Shown one piece after another: positions 35,902 to 45,194 of a stretch of DNA of 62,605 nucleotides (position 1 is its first letter; each line of letters begins with the position of its first letter). Position numbers and translations under genes: made by a program. Source of the DNA: an uncultured Deferribacteraceae bacterium. GTDB lineage: Bacteria; Chrysiogenota; Deferribacteres; Deferribacterales; Mucispirillaceae. The notes beneath the pieces were generated by a model. The model searched no databases. It was given only the letters and a program-made list of their open reading frames with translations, and was not told the origin of the DNA. Location: positions 1 to 62,605 of the forward strand of contig CAMRCY010000011.1 of the NCBI GenBank assembly GCA_947041165.1. The letters are read 5' to 3'.

Positions 35902-37515
35902 ATGTTTAGCAAATTAAAAAGTTTATTAGTTGTTTCTATGTTGGTGTTTATTAGTGGGTGTGTCGATTTTGATGATTATCCTATAGAGAACCCATCTGAA
36001 ATTAGAGCGATAGAAGTTATTCCTGAAGGCAATATTTATAGAGTATATCTTCCTGGTCATCTTGAGTGGATAGCAAGAGAAACAGCCGTGAAAGGCAACA
36101 ATTTTGCTGGGCAAATAATTAAGTTTATAGAAGATATCGATATGGAAAATAAAAATTTCTCTGGGATATCAAAATTTGCAGGCAGAATAGAGGGCAATCA
36201 TATGAAGATCCTCAACTTAAAGATTGGTTATGGTACAGAGTTTAATCTAGGCTTAATTCATCTATTAGAAGAGGGTGGACATATAGAGAATTTAACGATA
36301 GAGAATGGTTCAGTTAATGGATATTACGGCGTAGGTTCATTTGTTGGTATCGTTAATGGTTCTGCAACAATTAAGAATGTTGTAAATAAATCTAATGTAT
36401 TTGGTGACAGCAGTGTTGGTGGTCTTATTGGAGGCAGTTTTGCTAATTACAATACACTAATTATTGATAATAGTTCAAATGAAGGAACTGTAAGAGGGGA
36501 TAACAATGGTATCGGTGGTATTTTAGGATACAGCAAATCGAAGCTTATAATTACTAATAGTTCAAACAGTGGTTGGGTTATCGGAGAAGAGAGTATGGTT
36601 GGTGGATTTTTAGGAATTGCTGATAGCTCTCCAACTATAAAAAACAGTTCAAACAGTGGTAAGATAACTGGAGATAGAGGGGTTGGTGGTTTTGTAGGAA
36701 TGAGTTCAACTGACTCAGATATAATAATTGATAACGGCTCAAACAGTGGTCTTATAAGCGGTACTCAATATGTTGGTGGAATTATCGGAGCAAATAATAA
36801 TACTGCGATTTTAAAAATAAGTAACAGTTTGAACAGTGGTGCAATTGATGGATCTAAAAATATCGGTGGTATCGTTGGACAAAATAGTGGAGAGGCAACT
36901 ACAACTATTAAAGAGAGTTTAAACACAGCGATAATAAATGGGAAGCAGTCTGTTGGTGGTATTATTGGGATGAGTTCTTATAGATCATTTCTAATAATTG
37001 ATAATAGTTCAAACATCGGATTAGTTAAAGGAACAGATAATGTAAGTGGCTTTATCGGATACGGTGGAGATAATGCAAGCATAAATATTACTAATAGTTC
37101 AAACAGTGGTAATGTAACTGGAGAGGGTAATTTTGTTGGTGGAGTTATAGGTTTAAGTGACAATGGGTCAGCTATAATTTTAACAAATGTATATAGCTAT
37201 GCAAAAATAATCAAAGGCGATGTTATAACAACAGGTGGTATCGCAGGTAGTATCGATACAGATTCAACAGTTACAGCGAATAACAGTTACTGGTTGTCTG
37301 ATACATCATTAGGTATTGTGGAAAGTAACGGTACAGGTGATGGAACTTATATAGGGACGACATCTAATACACTTAATGTTGCACAGTTTGCAGATGTTAC
37401 AAATGTTGGAACTAATTTTACAGGTTGGGATTTTACAGCGGATACTGGCATTTGGGAACTTAAAGAAAGTGCTGAATACCCAACACTTATAAACTTGCCA
37501 GTCGTTACACCATAA
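35902..37515 (+). CDS. GLUG-repeat lipoprotein 2 (subfamily B)
   Basis: 537-aa lipoprotein. The signal KLKSLLVVSMLVFISGC places the lipid Cys at residue 20. There is no Gly-Asn linker or extra N-terminal domain; the conserved module (GHLEWIARET, IKFIEDIDMENK, FAGRIEGNHMKILNLKIG, GGHIENLTIENG) starts at about residue 45. About eight GLUG-type repeats follow (NSSNSG, NGSNSG, NSLNSG forms, each with a VGGxxG strand), the most of any paralogue here, and then the VYSYAKI/SYWL cap. GGAGAG upstream supports the ATG rather than an in-frame GTG two codons earlier. The repeats are near-identical at the DNA level (AATAGTTCAAACAGTGGT), so unit number may change by recombination. Confidence 0.85.
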   Translation: MFSKLKSLLVVSMLVFISGCVDFDDYPIENPSEIRAIEVIPEGNIYRVYLPGHLEWIARETAVKGNNFAGQIIKFIEDIDMENKNFSGISKFAGRIEGNHMKILNLKIGYGTEFNLGLIHLLEEGGHIENLTIENGSVNGYYGVGSFVGIVNGSATIKNVVNKSNVFGDSSVGGLIGGSFANYNTLIIDNSSNEGTVRGDNNGIGGILGYSKSKLIITNSSNSGWVIGEESMVGGFLGIADSSPTIKNSSNSGKITGDRGVGGFVGMSSTDSDIIIDNGSNSGLISGTQYVGGIIGANNNTAILKISNSLNSGAIDGSKNIGGIVGQNSGEATTTIKESLNTAIINGKQSVGGIIGMSSYRSFLIIDNSSNIGLVKGTDNVSGFIGYGGDNASINITNSSNSGNVTGEGNFVGGVIGLSDNGSAIILTNVYSYAKIIKGDVITTGGIAGSIDTDSTVTANNSYWLSDTSLGIVESNGTGDGTYIGTTSNTLNVAQFADVTNVGTNFTGWDFTADTGIWELKESAEYPTLINLPVVTP

Positions 37516-37517
37516 GA

Positions 37518-37680
37518 GGTTTGTTGCATATTAAGAAATTAAACCGTAACAAGTTGCAAATTTATAATTTAAGGTTTGTTGCACGTTAAGAAGTTAAACC
37601 GTAACAAGTAGCAAGTTTATAATTTAAGGTTTGTTGCACGTTAAGAAATTAAACCGTAACAAGTTGTAAGTTCGTAATCG
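37518..37680. repeat. 55-bp tandem repeat, three copies
   Basis: GGTTTGTTGCA.. units start at 37518, 37573 and 37628, each containing TTAAACCGTAACAAGT. The array begins three bases after the preceding stop codon. Confidence 0.9.
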
Positions 37681-37700
37681 ACACTATAATAGAGTGTATA

Positions 37701-37754
37701 GATATAAAAAAATATGGTTATGAATATAACAAAATCATGAGTGCTTGGAGAGTA
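37701..37754 (+). pseudogene. Decayed copy of the FtsL-like leader frame
   Basis: GATATAAAAAAATATGGTTATG.. to CTTGGAGAGTAA aligns with 35845-35899 (GATATAAAAAATATTAGTTATG.. CTTGGAGAGTGA). It has an extra A and further changes that break the frame. It keeps the GGAGAG that serves as ribosome-binding site for the next gene. Confidence 0.6.
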
Positions 37755-37758
37755 AAAA

Positions 37759-39036
37759 ATGTATAGAAAATTAAAAAGTTTATTAGTTCTTTCGATGTTC
37801 GTATTTATTGGAGCATGTTGTAATGGTGTAAACATGGATGAAACATTTTATGTTGATCTAAATCCTGAAATCACATCAATAGCGGTAGTTCCAGATGAAG
37901 ATGGTGTTTATAAAATTTATCGTCCTGGACATCTTGCGTGGCTAGCAAAAGTATCTCAAGACAGTAATAATAATTTTTACGGTAAAACAGTAAGAGTTAT
38001 AGATGATATAGATATGGGAAATAGAATGTTTTCAGGTATACCAAATTTTGCAGGTAAATTTGAGGGTAACCATAAGAAGATAAGTAATTTAAGAATTGGT
38101 AATGGACTTCAATTTTTTCGTGGTTTAATTGGCGATTTAGAAGAAGGTGGGCATATAGAGAATTTAACAATAGAAAGCGGTAGTATTCAGGGGCTTTTTG
38201 GAGTAGGTTCATTTGTTGGAATGGTTACAGGATCAAGCACAATCAAGAATGTTGTAAACAAAGCTGAGGTATCAGGTGGTGTTAATGTTGGTGGGCTTGT
38301 AGGATTAAATTTATTTGAAGGTGCAGTAATCACTATTGACAACAGTTCAAACCATGGATCTGTAAACAGTGAGAGCTTTAGTGGTGGTGGTCTTATCGGG
38401 TTCAATGATTCTATTTTATTAATTACCAATAGTTCAAACACTGGAACTGTTGTTGGTAAAAGTGATTATATAGGTGGACTTGTTGGAAGTACAGATCTTA
38501 GTTTAACAATAGATAATAGTTCAAATAGTGGAGATGTAACAGGTGTTATTGATGTAGGTGGACTTGTAGGAGTAAGTCAGGAAGATTCCTTCCTTATAGC
38601 GATAACCAATAGTTCAAACACTGGCTCTACAAAAGGGAAAAGCCATGTTGGTGGAATTGTAGGAAACCTTTATAGCATGACAACAACTAAATTAAACATA
38701 ACAAATGTTTATAGCTATGCAAGAATAGTTAAAGGTGATGTTCTAACAACAGGTGGAATTATCGGTAAGGTTACACGTGGAATAATTGAAGTTAACGACA
38801 GCTATTGGTTGTATGATGATACTGATGGTAGTAATGTTGTAGGTGTTAATAGAGGTAGAGGTATTATTGATGGCACTAATTTACCAGGATCTTCAGCACT
38901 TAATATTGCAAAGTTTAAAAATAGTACAGATGTTGCACTTAACTTTATAGAGTGGGATTTTACAGCGGATACTGGCACTTGGATAATGGGTACAGATTAT
39001 CCGTTATTAAGAAGTTTACAAATTGTTGCACAGTAA
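37759..39036 (+). CDS. GLUG-repeat lipoprotein 3 (subfamily B)
   Basis: 425-aa lipoprotein, the shortest of the set. The signal KLKSLLVLSMFVFIGAC gives lipid Cys20. The conserved module (GHLAWLAKVS, VRVIDDIDMGNR, FAGKFEGNHKKISNLRIG, GGHIENLTIESGS) precedes about four GLUG-type repeats (NSSNHG, NSSNTG, NSSNSG, NSSNTG) and the VYSYARI/SYWLYDD cap. Its last ten codons (LLRSLQIVAQ) and stop form the first unit of a six-copy 56-bp tandem array running downstream. Confidence 0.85.
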   Translation: MYRKLKSLLVLSMFVFIGACCNGVNMDETFYVDLNPEITSIAVVPDEDGVYKIYRPGHLAWLAKVSQDSNNNFYGKTVRVIDDIDMGNRMFSGIPNFAGKFEGNHKKISNLRIGNGLQFFRGLIGDLEEGGHIENLTIESGSIQGLFGVGSFVGMVTGSSTIKNVVNKAEVSGGVNVGGLVGLNLFEGAVITIDNSSNHGSVNSESFSGGGLIGFNDSILLITNSSNTGTVVGKSDYIGGLVGSTDLSLTIDNSSNSGDVTGVIDVGGLVGVSQEDSFLIAITNSSNTGSTKGKSHVGGIVGNLYSMTTTKLNITNVYSYARIVKGDVLTTGGIIGKVTRGIIEVNDSYWLYDDTDGSNVVGVNRGRGIIDGTNLPGSSALNIAKFKNSTDVALNFIEWDFTADTGTWIMGTDYPLLRSLQIVAQ

Positions 39037-39341
39037 ATTATTTCTCACACGTTGCACAATTATTAAGAAGTTTACAAGTTGTTGCACAGTAAATTATTTT
39101 TCACACGTTGCACAACTATTAAGAAGTTTACAAATTGTTACACAGTAAATTATTTCTCACACGTTGCACAACTATTAAGAAGTTTACAAATTGTTGCACA
39201 GTAAATTATTTTTCACACGTTGCACAACTATTAAGAAGTTTACAAGTTGTTACACAGTAAATTATTTCTCACATGTTACACAATTATTAAGAAGTTTACA
39301 AATTGTGACGCAGTAAATTGTTTCTCACATGTTACACAATC
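39006..39341. repeat. 56-bp tandem array, six copies, starting inside a gene
   Basis: ATTAAGAAGTTTACAA starts at 39006, 39062, 39118, 39174, 39230 and 39286, exactly 56 bases apart. Copy 1 encodes the C-terminus and stop of GLUG lipoprotein 3; copies 2-6 are non-coding and differ by a few bases. The rest of 39037-39787 is AT-rich, with a terminator and no gene seen. Confidence 0.95.
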
Positions 39342-39535
39342 GCAAAACAAGCTTATTGTAACAACTAACGAATAACATGTTGTGGTTTTTTGTGAGTTCA
39401 ATATCACTGTTCATATTATGGTTGTACAGTGATAATTGGCACGAAAACGAATTATATCGTAATTAATTATACATGAGCGTGCAGATAAAGTAGATATAAG
39501 TTATATAAAAATATTACGATTAAAATAATAAAACT

Positions 39536-39569
39536 AAACCTATGGTGTAAAAACTATAGGTTTTTTTTT
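39536..39569 (+). terminator. Terminator of GLUG gene 3 (family member 3)
   Basis: AAACCTAT (39536-39543) pairs with ATAGGTTT (39556-39563), followed by a T9 run. Confidence 0.85.
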
Positions 39570-39787
39570 GTGTATTACCATATAGTTATCTTGTTTTTTA
39601 ATCCATACGCATTCTTTATTTATGTAAAATTGGAAAAAACAAAACTAATATTTACAAAGAAGATTACTTTTATGGATTGACAATCATCTATTTACTAAAT
39701 AAAATATGTCATATGTATCCATATACATAAAAATATTAATCAATATTCTAAGAAAGTGTTTTATAAGAATGTATGATAGGGCGTAAA

Positions 39788-41287
39788 ATGTTTAGGAAGT
39801 TAAAGTATTTGTTAGTTGTTTCAATGTTCATGTTTTTTGGAGGGTGTGCGAACTCTATAGACATTACTTCATTTTGTGGTGACGAAATTATGGCGATAGA
39901 AGTTATTCCTCAAGGTGATGTTTATAATATAAGCCTTCCAGGTCATCTTGTATGGATAGGAGAAGAGTCATATGATCGTTATAATGATTTTTCTGGCAAA
40001 ACAGTTAAATTTATAAATGATATTGATATGTGTAGTCAAAAAATTGTCGGCATATCAAACTTTGCAGGTAGATTAGAGGGTAACCATAAGAAGATCCATA
40101 ATTTAAAAATGGGTGATGGCACAGAGCGTAACCTTGGCTTAATTCATCTATTAGAAGATGGTGGACATATAGATAACTTAACGATAGAGAGCGGTATTAT
40201 CGATGGATATAACGGCGTAGGTTCATTTGTTGGTGTAGCTGATGGAACAATTAAAATAACAAACGTAGTAAATAAAGCAAACGTATCAGGTAATGCCAGT
40301 GTTGGTGGACTTATAGGAGTTAGTGATTCTGAGCTTTTAACTCTAAGTATTTACAATAGTTCAAACAGTGGTACTATCCGTGCTGAAGGTAATGCTGTTG
40401 GTGGTATCATAGGATTTAACAGTTCTATTCTTATAATCACAGATAGTTCAAACAGCGGTGAAATAATTACTAAAGGTAGTTTTGTTGGAGGGCTAGTAGG
40501 ACTTACAGATATTATTTCAACTATAGATAATGGTTCAAATAGACGCAAGGTAGTTGGTGTTGACGGAGTTGGTGGTCTTGTTGGAGTGAGTGGATTAAAA
40601 ACAACTTTAAAAATTTATAATAGTTCAAACAGTGGTGAGATTATTGGTACTAACGATATAGGTGGTCTTGTTGGAGAGAATAAACTGGGTTCAACTGTAG
40701 AGATTAAGCATAGTTTAAACAGTGGTAATATAGGTGGCATAAAAGATATCGGTGGTGTTATCGGAAATAATAATGGTGGAGCAGTGTTAAGAATTAAGGG
40801 TAGTTCAAATACTGGTATCGTAAATGGAGATACATCAATCGGCGGTATAGTCGGGGTTAGTTACTCTACATCGGCTCTAACTATTGATAATAGCTCAAAC
40901 AGTGGTAATATAAGTGCTGATGGTAAATATAGTGGTGGGATTATCGGTTACTGTGATAGTGAGGCAAAGATAAGATTGACTAATGTATATAGCTATGCAG
41001 ATAGTATGGCAGGAAGTGTTGGAGCAACTGGCGGATTAGCAGGCAGTATGCATGCCTCTTCAAAAGTTGAAATTAATGATAGTTACTGGTTACATGATAA
41101 CTCATTTGGTATTGTAAACGGTGCAGGCACAGGTGGTGATATAGGAACGAGTGCGAGTGCATTTGATATTCCCACATTTAAAGAGTCTATTAATTTTAAA
41201 AATTGGGATTTTGCAAAGGGTACAGGTATTTGGTTAATGGGTACAGAGTATCCGATGTTAAGAAAATTACCAGTTGTTAATAGATAG
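39788..41287 (+). CDS. GLUG-repeat lipoprotein 4 (subfamily B)
   Basis: 499-aa lipoprotein. The signal KLKYLLVVSMFMFFGGC gives lipid Cys20. The conserved module (GHLVWIGEES, VKFINDIDMCSQ, FAGRLEGNHKKIHNLKMG, GGHIDNLTIESG) is followed by about seven GLUG-type repeats (NSSNSG, DSSNSG, NGSNRR, HSLNSG, GSSNTG ..) and the VYSYADS/SYWLHDN cap. A GGG site at 39779-39781 fits the ATG at 39788 better than an in-frame ATG at 39773. It is the last member of the first cluster. Confidence 0.85.
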   Translation: MFRKLKYLLVVSMFMFFGGCANSIDITSFCGDEIMAIEVIPQGDVYNISLPGHLVWIGEESYDRYNDFSGKTVKFINDIDMCSQKIVGISNFAGRLEGNHKKIHNLKMGDGTERNLGLIHLLEDGGHIDNLTIESGIIDGYNGVGSFVGVADGTIKITNVVNKANVSGNASVGGLIGVSDSELLTLSIYNSSNSGTIRAEGNAVGGIIGFNSSILIITDSSNSGEIITKGSFVGGLVGLTDIISTIDNGSNRRKVVGVDGVGGLVGVSGLKTTLKIYNSSNSGEIIGTNDIGGLVGENKLGSTVEIKHSLNSGNIGGIKDIGGVIGNNNGGAVLRIKGSSNTGIVNGDTSIGGIVGVSYSTSALTIDNSSNSGNISADGKYSGGIIGYCDSEAKIRLTNVYSYADSMAGSVGATGGLAGSMHASSKVEINDSYWLHDNSFGIVNGAGTGGDIGTSASAFDIPTFKESINFKNWDFAKGTGIWLMGTEYPMLRKLPVVNR

Positions 41288-41433
41288 GTAGGTTGTTTGT
41301 AACAAGTGTTGCTATGGTGAATGGTTACAGCTTAATTGTTCGCACCTTACGTGTTGAAACTAATTTTATAAAAATAAAAAGTGTATAAAATAATATTGTA
41401 ATAAAAGTATTACGATAGATAATAAAATGTAAA

Positions 41434-41467
41434 CCCTCTACGGTTCTAAAATTGTAGAGGGTTTTAT
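41434..41467 (+). terminator. Terminator of GLUG gene 4 (family member 4)
   Basis: Perfect CCCTCTAC (41434-41441) and GTAGAGGG (41454-41461), then TTTTATTTT. It can also serve the converging minus-strand gene. Confidence 0.9.
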
Positions 41468-41504
41468 TTTGTTTGTTATTAAACAGCAGTCGCTAAAATT
41501 ATCT

Positions 41505-42410
41505 TTATCTAGTTTTAAATATGTTAATCAAAATTGATGGAGTAAAATATAATATCGGAGGCACACCTGCTCTAAAACAGTTCGCAAAATTTATTACTGC
41601 ATCTCTAATTGGTTGATCGCTAATATGAGTATAAAATCTTCTGATATCTAATCTGCCAATAAATATCCCACCGTGCAAAATAATTTTTATAGTTGGGATA
41701 AGTGAAACTGCATCATCAAATAAACTAGATCTATAGAGTAATAAAACATTTTTGCCTCGTAAGTTTTTATAGATAATACGATCATCTTTATGGTTAAACC
41801 TAAAATCATTTATCAAAATCACAGAGTTATATTCATCTGATAGGTTTTCATTATTGATGATATGATACCCTCTTTTCTCAAGTTTCAACTGTGACTCAAT
41901 CACCTTGATAATCACTGAGTCTGTTTCAACATCACCACTTATGACAGCTATTTTATTTGGTTTATTTATAGTTCGTGGTAGCAGTAAAAAATTTATAATT
42001 AAATTTAAGCAAGCGTATGTGATTAAGATTATATCAAATATATTTAATCCATAAAGAAATGACAAATAGATAAATAGCGATATAATTACTGTCGATATAA
42101 TAGTTATTTTTTTTATATTAACATAGTAGCCAAGAATTATGGTAGCTATCGCAAACAGTGATGCGTTATATGCAAAATAATTATCAGTTAATAAAAACGC
42201 TAAATTTATGATAATAAATGTAGGTGCTAATTCGATTAATAGATCGATATTTAACGCTGATTTATTAATTATTATGAGTAATAATATTGTGGTGATAATG
42301 AATGGTAGATACATTCCGAGTATAGCGGTTGAACTTGCGAATATAAATAATAAAGACATCATCATATAAAGTTTTGAATAAGAAGGTTTAATCATCACCA
42401 ATAATAGCAT
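41505..42410 (-). CDS. Multi-pass membrane protein with cytoplasmic domain, unrecognised
   Basis: 301-aa protein not assigned to a family. The first half has about five or six hydrophobic helices (for example LYMMMSLLFIFASSTAILGMYLPF and IIATIILGYY-like stretches up to residue ~150). The second half is soluble and alpha/beta in character (KIAVISGDVETDSVIIKVIESQ, YNSVILINDF, KNVLLLYRSSLFDDAVSLIP). It diverges from a GHKL ATPase gene 85 bases away, which may point to a shared signalling task; that is inference. Several start codons are possible near the N-terminus (a second Met at residue 6), and none has a strong ribosome-binding site. Confidence 0.65.
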   Translation of the reverse strand: MLLLVMIKPSYSKLYMMMSLLFIFASSTAILGMYLPFIITTILLLIIINKSALNIDLLIELAPTFIIINLAFLLTDNYFAYNASLFAIATIILGYYVNIKKITIISTVIISLFIYLSFLYGLNIFDIILITYACLNLIINFLLLPRTINKPNKIAVISGDVETDSVIIKVIESQLKLEKRGYHIINNENLSDEYNSVILINDFRFNHKDDRIIYKNLRGKNVLLLYRSSLFDDAVSLIPTIKIILHGGIFIGRLDIRRFYTHISDQPIRDAVINFANCFRAGVPPILYFTPSILINIFKTR

Positions 42411-42495
42411 TAAATATATAACAGATACAAGGATTGTCTAGATATAGTCTGAAAATTTTACTTTAAATTATTGCTTTTCTCTGTTAGGATAGGGT

Positions 42496-43332
42496 ATGAA
42501 AAAGGTACTAGCTATATTAAACCATAATATTTATCTTGAAAGAATTCAAAGCTTTTGCGATGAGGAACATTACTCTTTATTTCTCGTAGATGATTTAGAG
42601 AATATTGATGTTAATCAATACCTGTTTTGTATTACAGATATCAAGGAAATTGTATCTAAATATGTTAATACTCCTGCTTTTATCTGCTACATAACAAGTG
42701 ATAATGTAGAGAATAATAGGGTGTTCTATCTTAAACCAGATTTCAAACCATCACATATAAGATTTTTGTTGGATGTTTTATATCATGGACAGGTAGTTAA
42801 TAATTATTTATCATCGGTTGATATAAAATGTATAGCGAAAGAGTATGTGTTAGGTAATGATTATTTTAATGTTGATAGGATTGTTTGTGCTATCACATAC
42901 GAACTGGTTACGTACTTCACATTTTCAGATTTAGAAAAATTACGTTTAGGTTTAGCAGAACTTTTAACAAATGCTATTGAACATGGAAATCTTGGTATAA
43001 CTTATCAAGAAAAAAATGATGCAACTGAACACGGAAGTTTTCATAATCTTATTGAAAGCAGATTGTCACAAGAGAGAGTTAAACATCTCAACACCAATGT
43101 CAAACTTTCTTTATCAAACAGTAAGTTAGAGTTTATTATCACAGATTCAGGAAAAGGATTTGATTATCATAACTTAGATGATAGAGATAATGAAACGATC
43201 AGCATAGATGATATACTGAAACTTCACGGCAGAGGGATAAGAATGGCAAAAATGTATTACGACTCAATCGTGTATAGTGGCAAAGGCAATGTTGTTACGT
43301 TGACAAAAAACATCAATACTATAAATAATTAA
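42496..43332 (+). CDS. RsbW-like GHKL ATPase with degenerate receiver domain
   Basis: 278 aa. The C-terminal half is a HATPase of the anti-sigma-factor kinase type. It has N-box LRLGLAELLTNAIEHGN (Asn159), G1 ITDSGKGFD, and the late HGRGIRMAKMYYD and GNVVTLTK. There is no HisKA dimerisation/phosphoacceptor region, so it is not an ordinary sensor kinase. Residues 1-95 look like a receiver fold (KVLAILNH, CITDI with Asp48, CYITS, YLKPDF with Lys80) but lack a proper acidic pocket. A role as a serine kinase/partner-switching protein acting on an anti-sigma antagonist is likely; no STAS antagonist or sigma factor is adjacent. Confidence 0.75.
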   Translation: MKKVLAILNHNIYLERIQSFCDEEHYSLFLVDDLENIDVNQYLFCITDIKEIVSKYVNTPAFICYITSDNVENNRVFYLKPDFKPSHIRFLLDVLYHGQVVNNYLSSVDIKCIAKEYVLGNDYFNVDRIVCAITYELVTYFTFSDLEKLRLGLAELLTNAIEHGNLGITYQEKNDATEHGSFHNLIESRLSQERVKHLNTNVKLSLSNSKLEFIITDSGKGFDYHNLDDRDNETISIDDILKLHGRGIRMAKMYYDSIVYSGKGNVVTLTKNINTINN

Positions 43333-43340
43333 TATTTATT

Positions 43341-43507
43341 AATCTAGCGAAAATCCTCAAATCTATTGTTGTATAATTTAGAATTAAATTGTCTAACAGT
43401 ATAGATATTCAAAGTTGTATAATCTAACGAAAATCCTCAAATCTATTGTTGTATAATTTAGAATGAAATTGCCTAACAGTATAGATATTCAAAGTTGTAT
43501 AATCTAC
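43341..43507. repeat. 80-bp tandem duplication
   Basis: AATCTAGCGAAAATCCTCAAA.. begins at 43341 and again at 43421 with about three changes in 80 bases. A third copy is cut after a few bases (43501). Confidence 0.95.
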
Positions 43508-43519
43508 TCATTATGTTAA

Positions 43520-44452
43520 TTAATTTTTCGGACAATTCTCTCTAAATTCTAAAGGATCGTCTTTTATTTCAGAAAATATAAACTCGCATTCATTTCCAGC
43601 ATATTTAAAAGTTATAGGTGTTACCTTGTCATCTATCTTAGACACGATGCTAGATATATCCGATGTTACATATCCGAATGTAGGATGATAGAATGTAAGT
43701 ATTCGATTTTTACTACTTCCAGTATAATTTAGATCAAACCTACCTGGCTCGCCATCAACAACTATATCAAGTCCTAATCTATATTTATTATTAGTGCCGT
43801 TTAGTGCAGATGTTTTATCTATAATGCCGAACAGGTTATAGACACCACCAAGTCCACTAAAGTCATCAACAACAGTTGCTTTTAGCCTACTCGAATTATC
43901 ATCAAATCGCATATAGAAAACTAATGTATTATCTTGAACTAAACTTCTGCTTTCAACTGGATATCCGTTGAGTGTTGACTTTATTTCTATATCTGGGTTT
44001 TCAATATTTTGTCTACAGTAGTCAGTATACTTTATTTGATCATTATAAAGGAACTGATCCTTAATTTTATTTATGTCATACTCGGGATACTCTCTATAAG
44101 TTGTATTGTCCGTTATCGTACTGCTTCCTTTTATAAGACAGGAGCTATTATCTCTCACATCAATCCCGTAAGTATTACTACTGTTATCAAATAATATTGC
44201 AGGAGTTAATGAGTATGTAAATTTCAGTGATATTGCATTTGCTGTATTAATTACCTCTCTAATAGCTGTTGCTATCACAACAAGATCGGCTTCAGTAGCT
44301 AGTTGAGCTTCGTTGATTGCACCTGTATACTCTGAATAATATCCGAACTTTTCATAAGCATCAGTTACATTATCAAGATCAAAATTTCCTTCACAATTCA
44401 TAAGGGTAATTGATAATAGTATTACGATAATATATGGTACTTTTCTAATCAT
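43520..44452 (-). CDS. Lipoprotein of the MCE operon, unrecognised
   Basis: 310-aa lipoprotein from the chosen start: signal IRKVPYIIVILLSITLMNC with lipid Cys20. The mature part has no family I recognise. It contains Tyr/Asn-rich strand-like segments (FKSTLNGYPVESRSLV-like, RFDLNYTGSSKNRILTFYHP) and two Cys pairs (SSCLIKGS, YCRQN, NECEFIF, ENCPKN) that could form disulfides. The start overlaps the previous gene's stop, so it is translated as part of the mlaE-F-D operon. The GGTGG nine bases upstream fits the ATG at 44452. It is the last gene of the operon. Confidence 0.7.
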   Translation of the reverse strand: MIRKVPYIIVILLSITLMNCEGNFDLDNVTDAYEKFGYYSEYTGAINEAQLATEADLVVIATAIREVINTANAISLKFTYSLTPAILFDNSSNTYGIDVRDNSSCLIKGSSTITDNTTYREYPEYDINKIKDQFLYNDQIKYTDYCRQNIENPDIEIKSTLNGYPVESRSLVQDNTLVFYMRFDDNSSRLKATVVDDFSGLGGVYNLFGIIDKTSALNGTNNKYRLGLDIVVDGEPGRFDLNYTGSSKNRILTFYHPTFGYVTSDISSIVSKIDDKVTPITFKYAGNECEFIFSEIKDDPLEFRENCPKN

Positions 44453-45194
44453 TTCTATCATCCACCACTGCAATTTTTTCTGACAAGATCTTTATTTTTT
44501 TTATCTGTGTAGTCGTATCTATTTTTTTTATTTCCATCAATTTCAATTTCAATTTCTCATCGTATAACATATTTTTTAACCAACTATTTGGTTGATCTAT
44601 TTTCAAAGCATTTTCAATCATCACATTTGCAAGTTTTAGAGATTTAACACTATTTATATCAATGTAATGCTGAGCAAGTTTTCTGTAAAGAACTGATTTC
44701 AATCTATTCGACGTATATTTCTGATCGACAAGCACTTTAATTGGTTCAATAGATTTATTATGATAAGCTTCAGCAAAAGATATAAATGGGTCATCGAGTT
44801 TAATATAATCTTTTACGTTAATCGTTTTGTTATCATTTATATTAGTGAGAAGATCAACTATCAATAATTCATTATCACATTTACCAAGTTTAGAGTAGTT
44901 TTCAGCATCGGTTATAAAGTGTAAGTTTTGTTTAATAGGTTCAGCAGTGTATAGAAAAATCCCAGCTTTAGCAGCGTTACAAAAATCATTAACTCTAATA
45001 AAAACATCAACAGCTCTATCGTAGCTGTTCATACAAGCTTCACTGTTTCCTTTTAATAGATAGTTTAATGAAGTCTCAAGATTTTTAAGTCCTCTATAAT
45101 TATCATAAGGTGCGTCGTTTGTTTTAGATCCACAAGCAGATATCATAGTTGTGAATATCGTTATGATTAAGAGTATCAGTATTTTTTTTATCAT
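44445..45194 (-). CDS. Lipoprotein of the MCE operon, helical, unrecognised
   Basis: 249-aa lipoprotein with signal KKILILLIITIFTTMISAC (lipid Cys21). The mature chain is mainly helical and Lys/Asn-rich with TPR-like spacing (YRGLKNLETSLNYLLKGNSEACMNSYDRAVDVFIRV, then KLAQHYIDINSVKSLKLANVMIENALKI), perhaps a helical scaffold. It overlaps mlaD by four bases and the next lipoprotein by eight. In other MCE systems a lipoprotein such as MlaA or PqiC cooperates with the MCE protein; no sequence match to these was seen. Confidence 0.7.
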   Translation of the reverse strand: MIKKILILLIITIFTTMISACGSKTNDAPYDNYRGLKNLETSLNYLLKGNSEACMNSYDRAVDVFIRVNDFCNAAKAGIFLYTAEPIKQNLHFITDAENYSKLGKCDNELLIVDLLTNINDNKTINVKDYIKLDDPFISFAEAYHNKSIEPIKVLVDQKYTSNRLKSVLYRKLAQHYIDINSVKSLKLANVMIENALKIDQPNSWLKNMLYDEKLKLKLMEIKKIDTTTQIKKIKILSEKIAVVDDRND

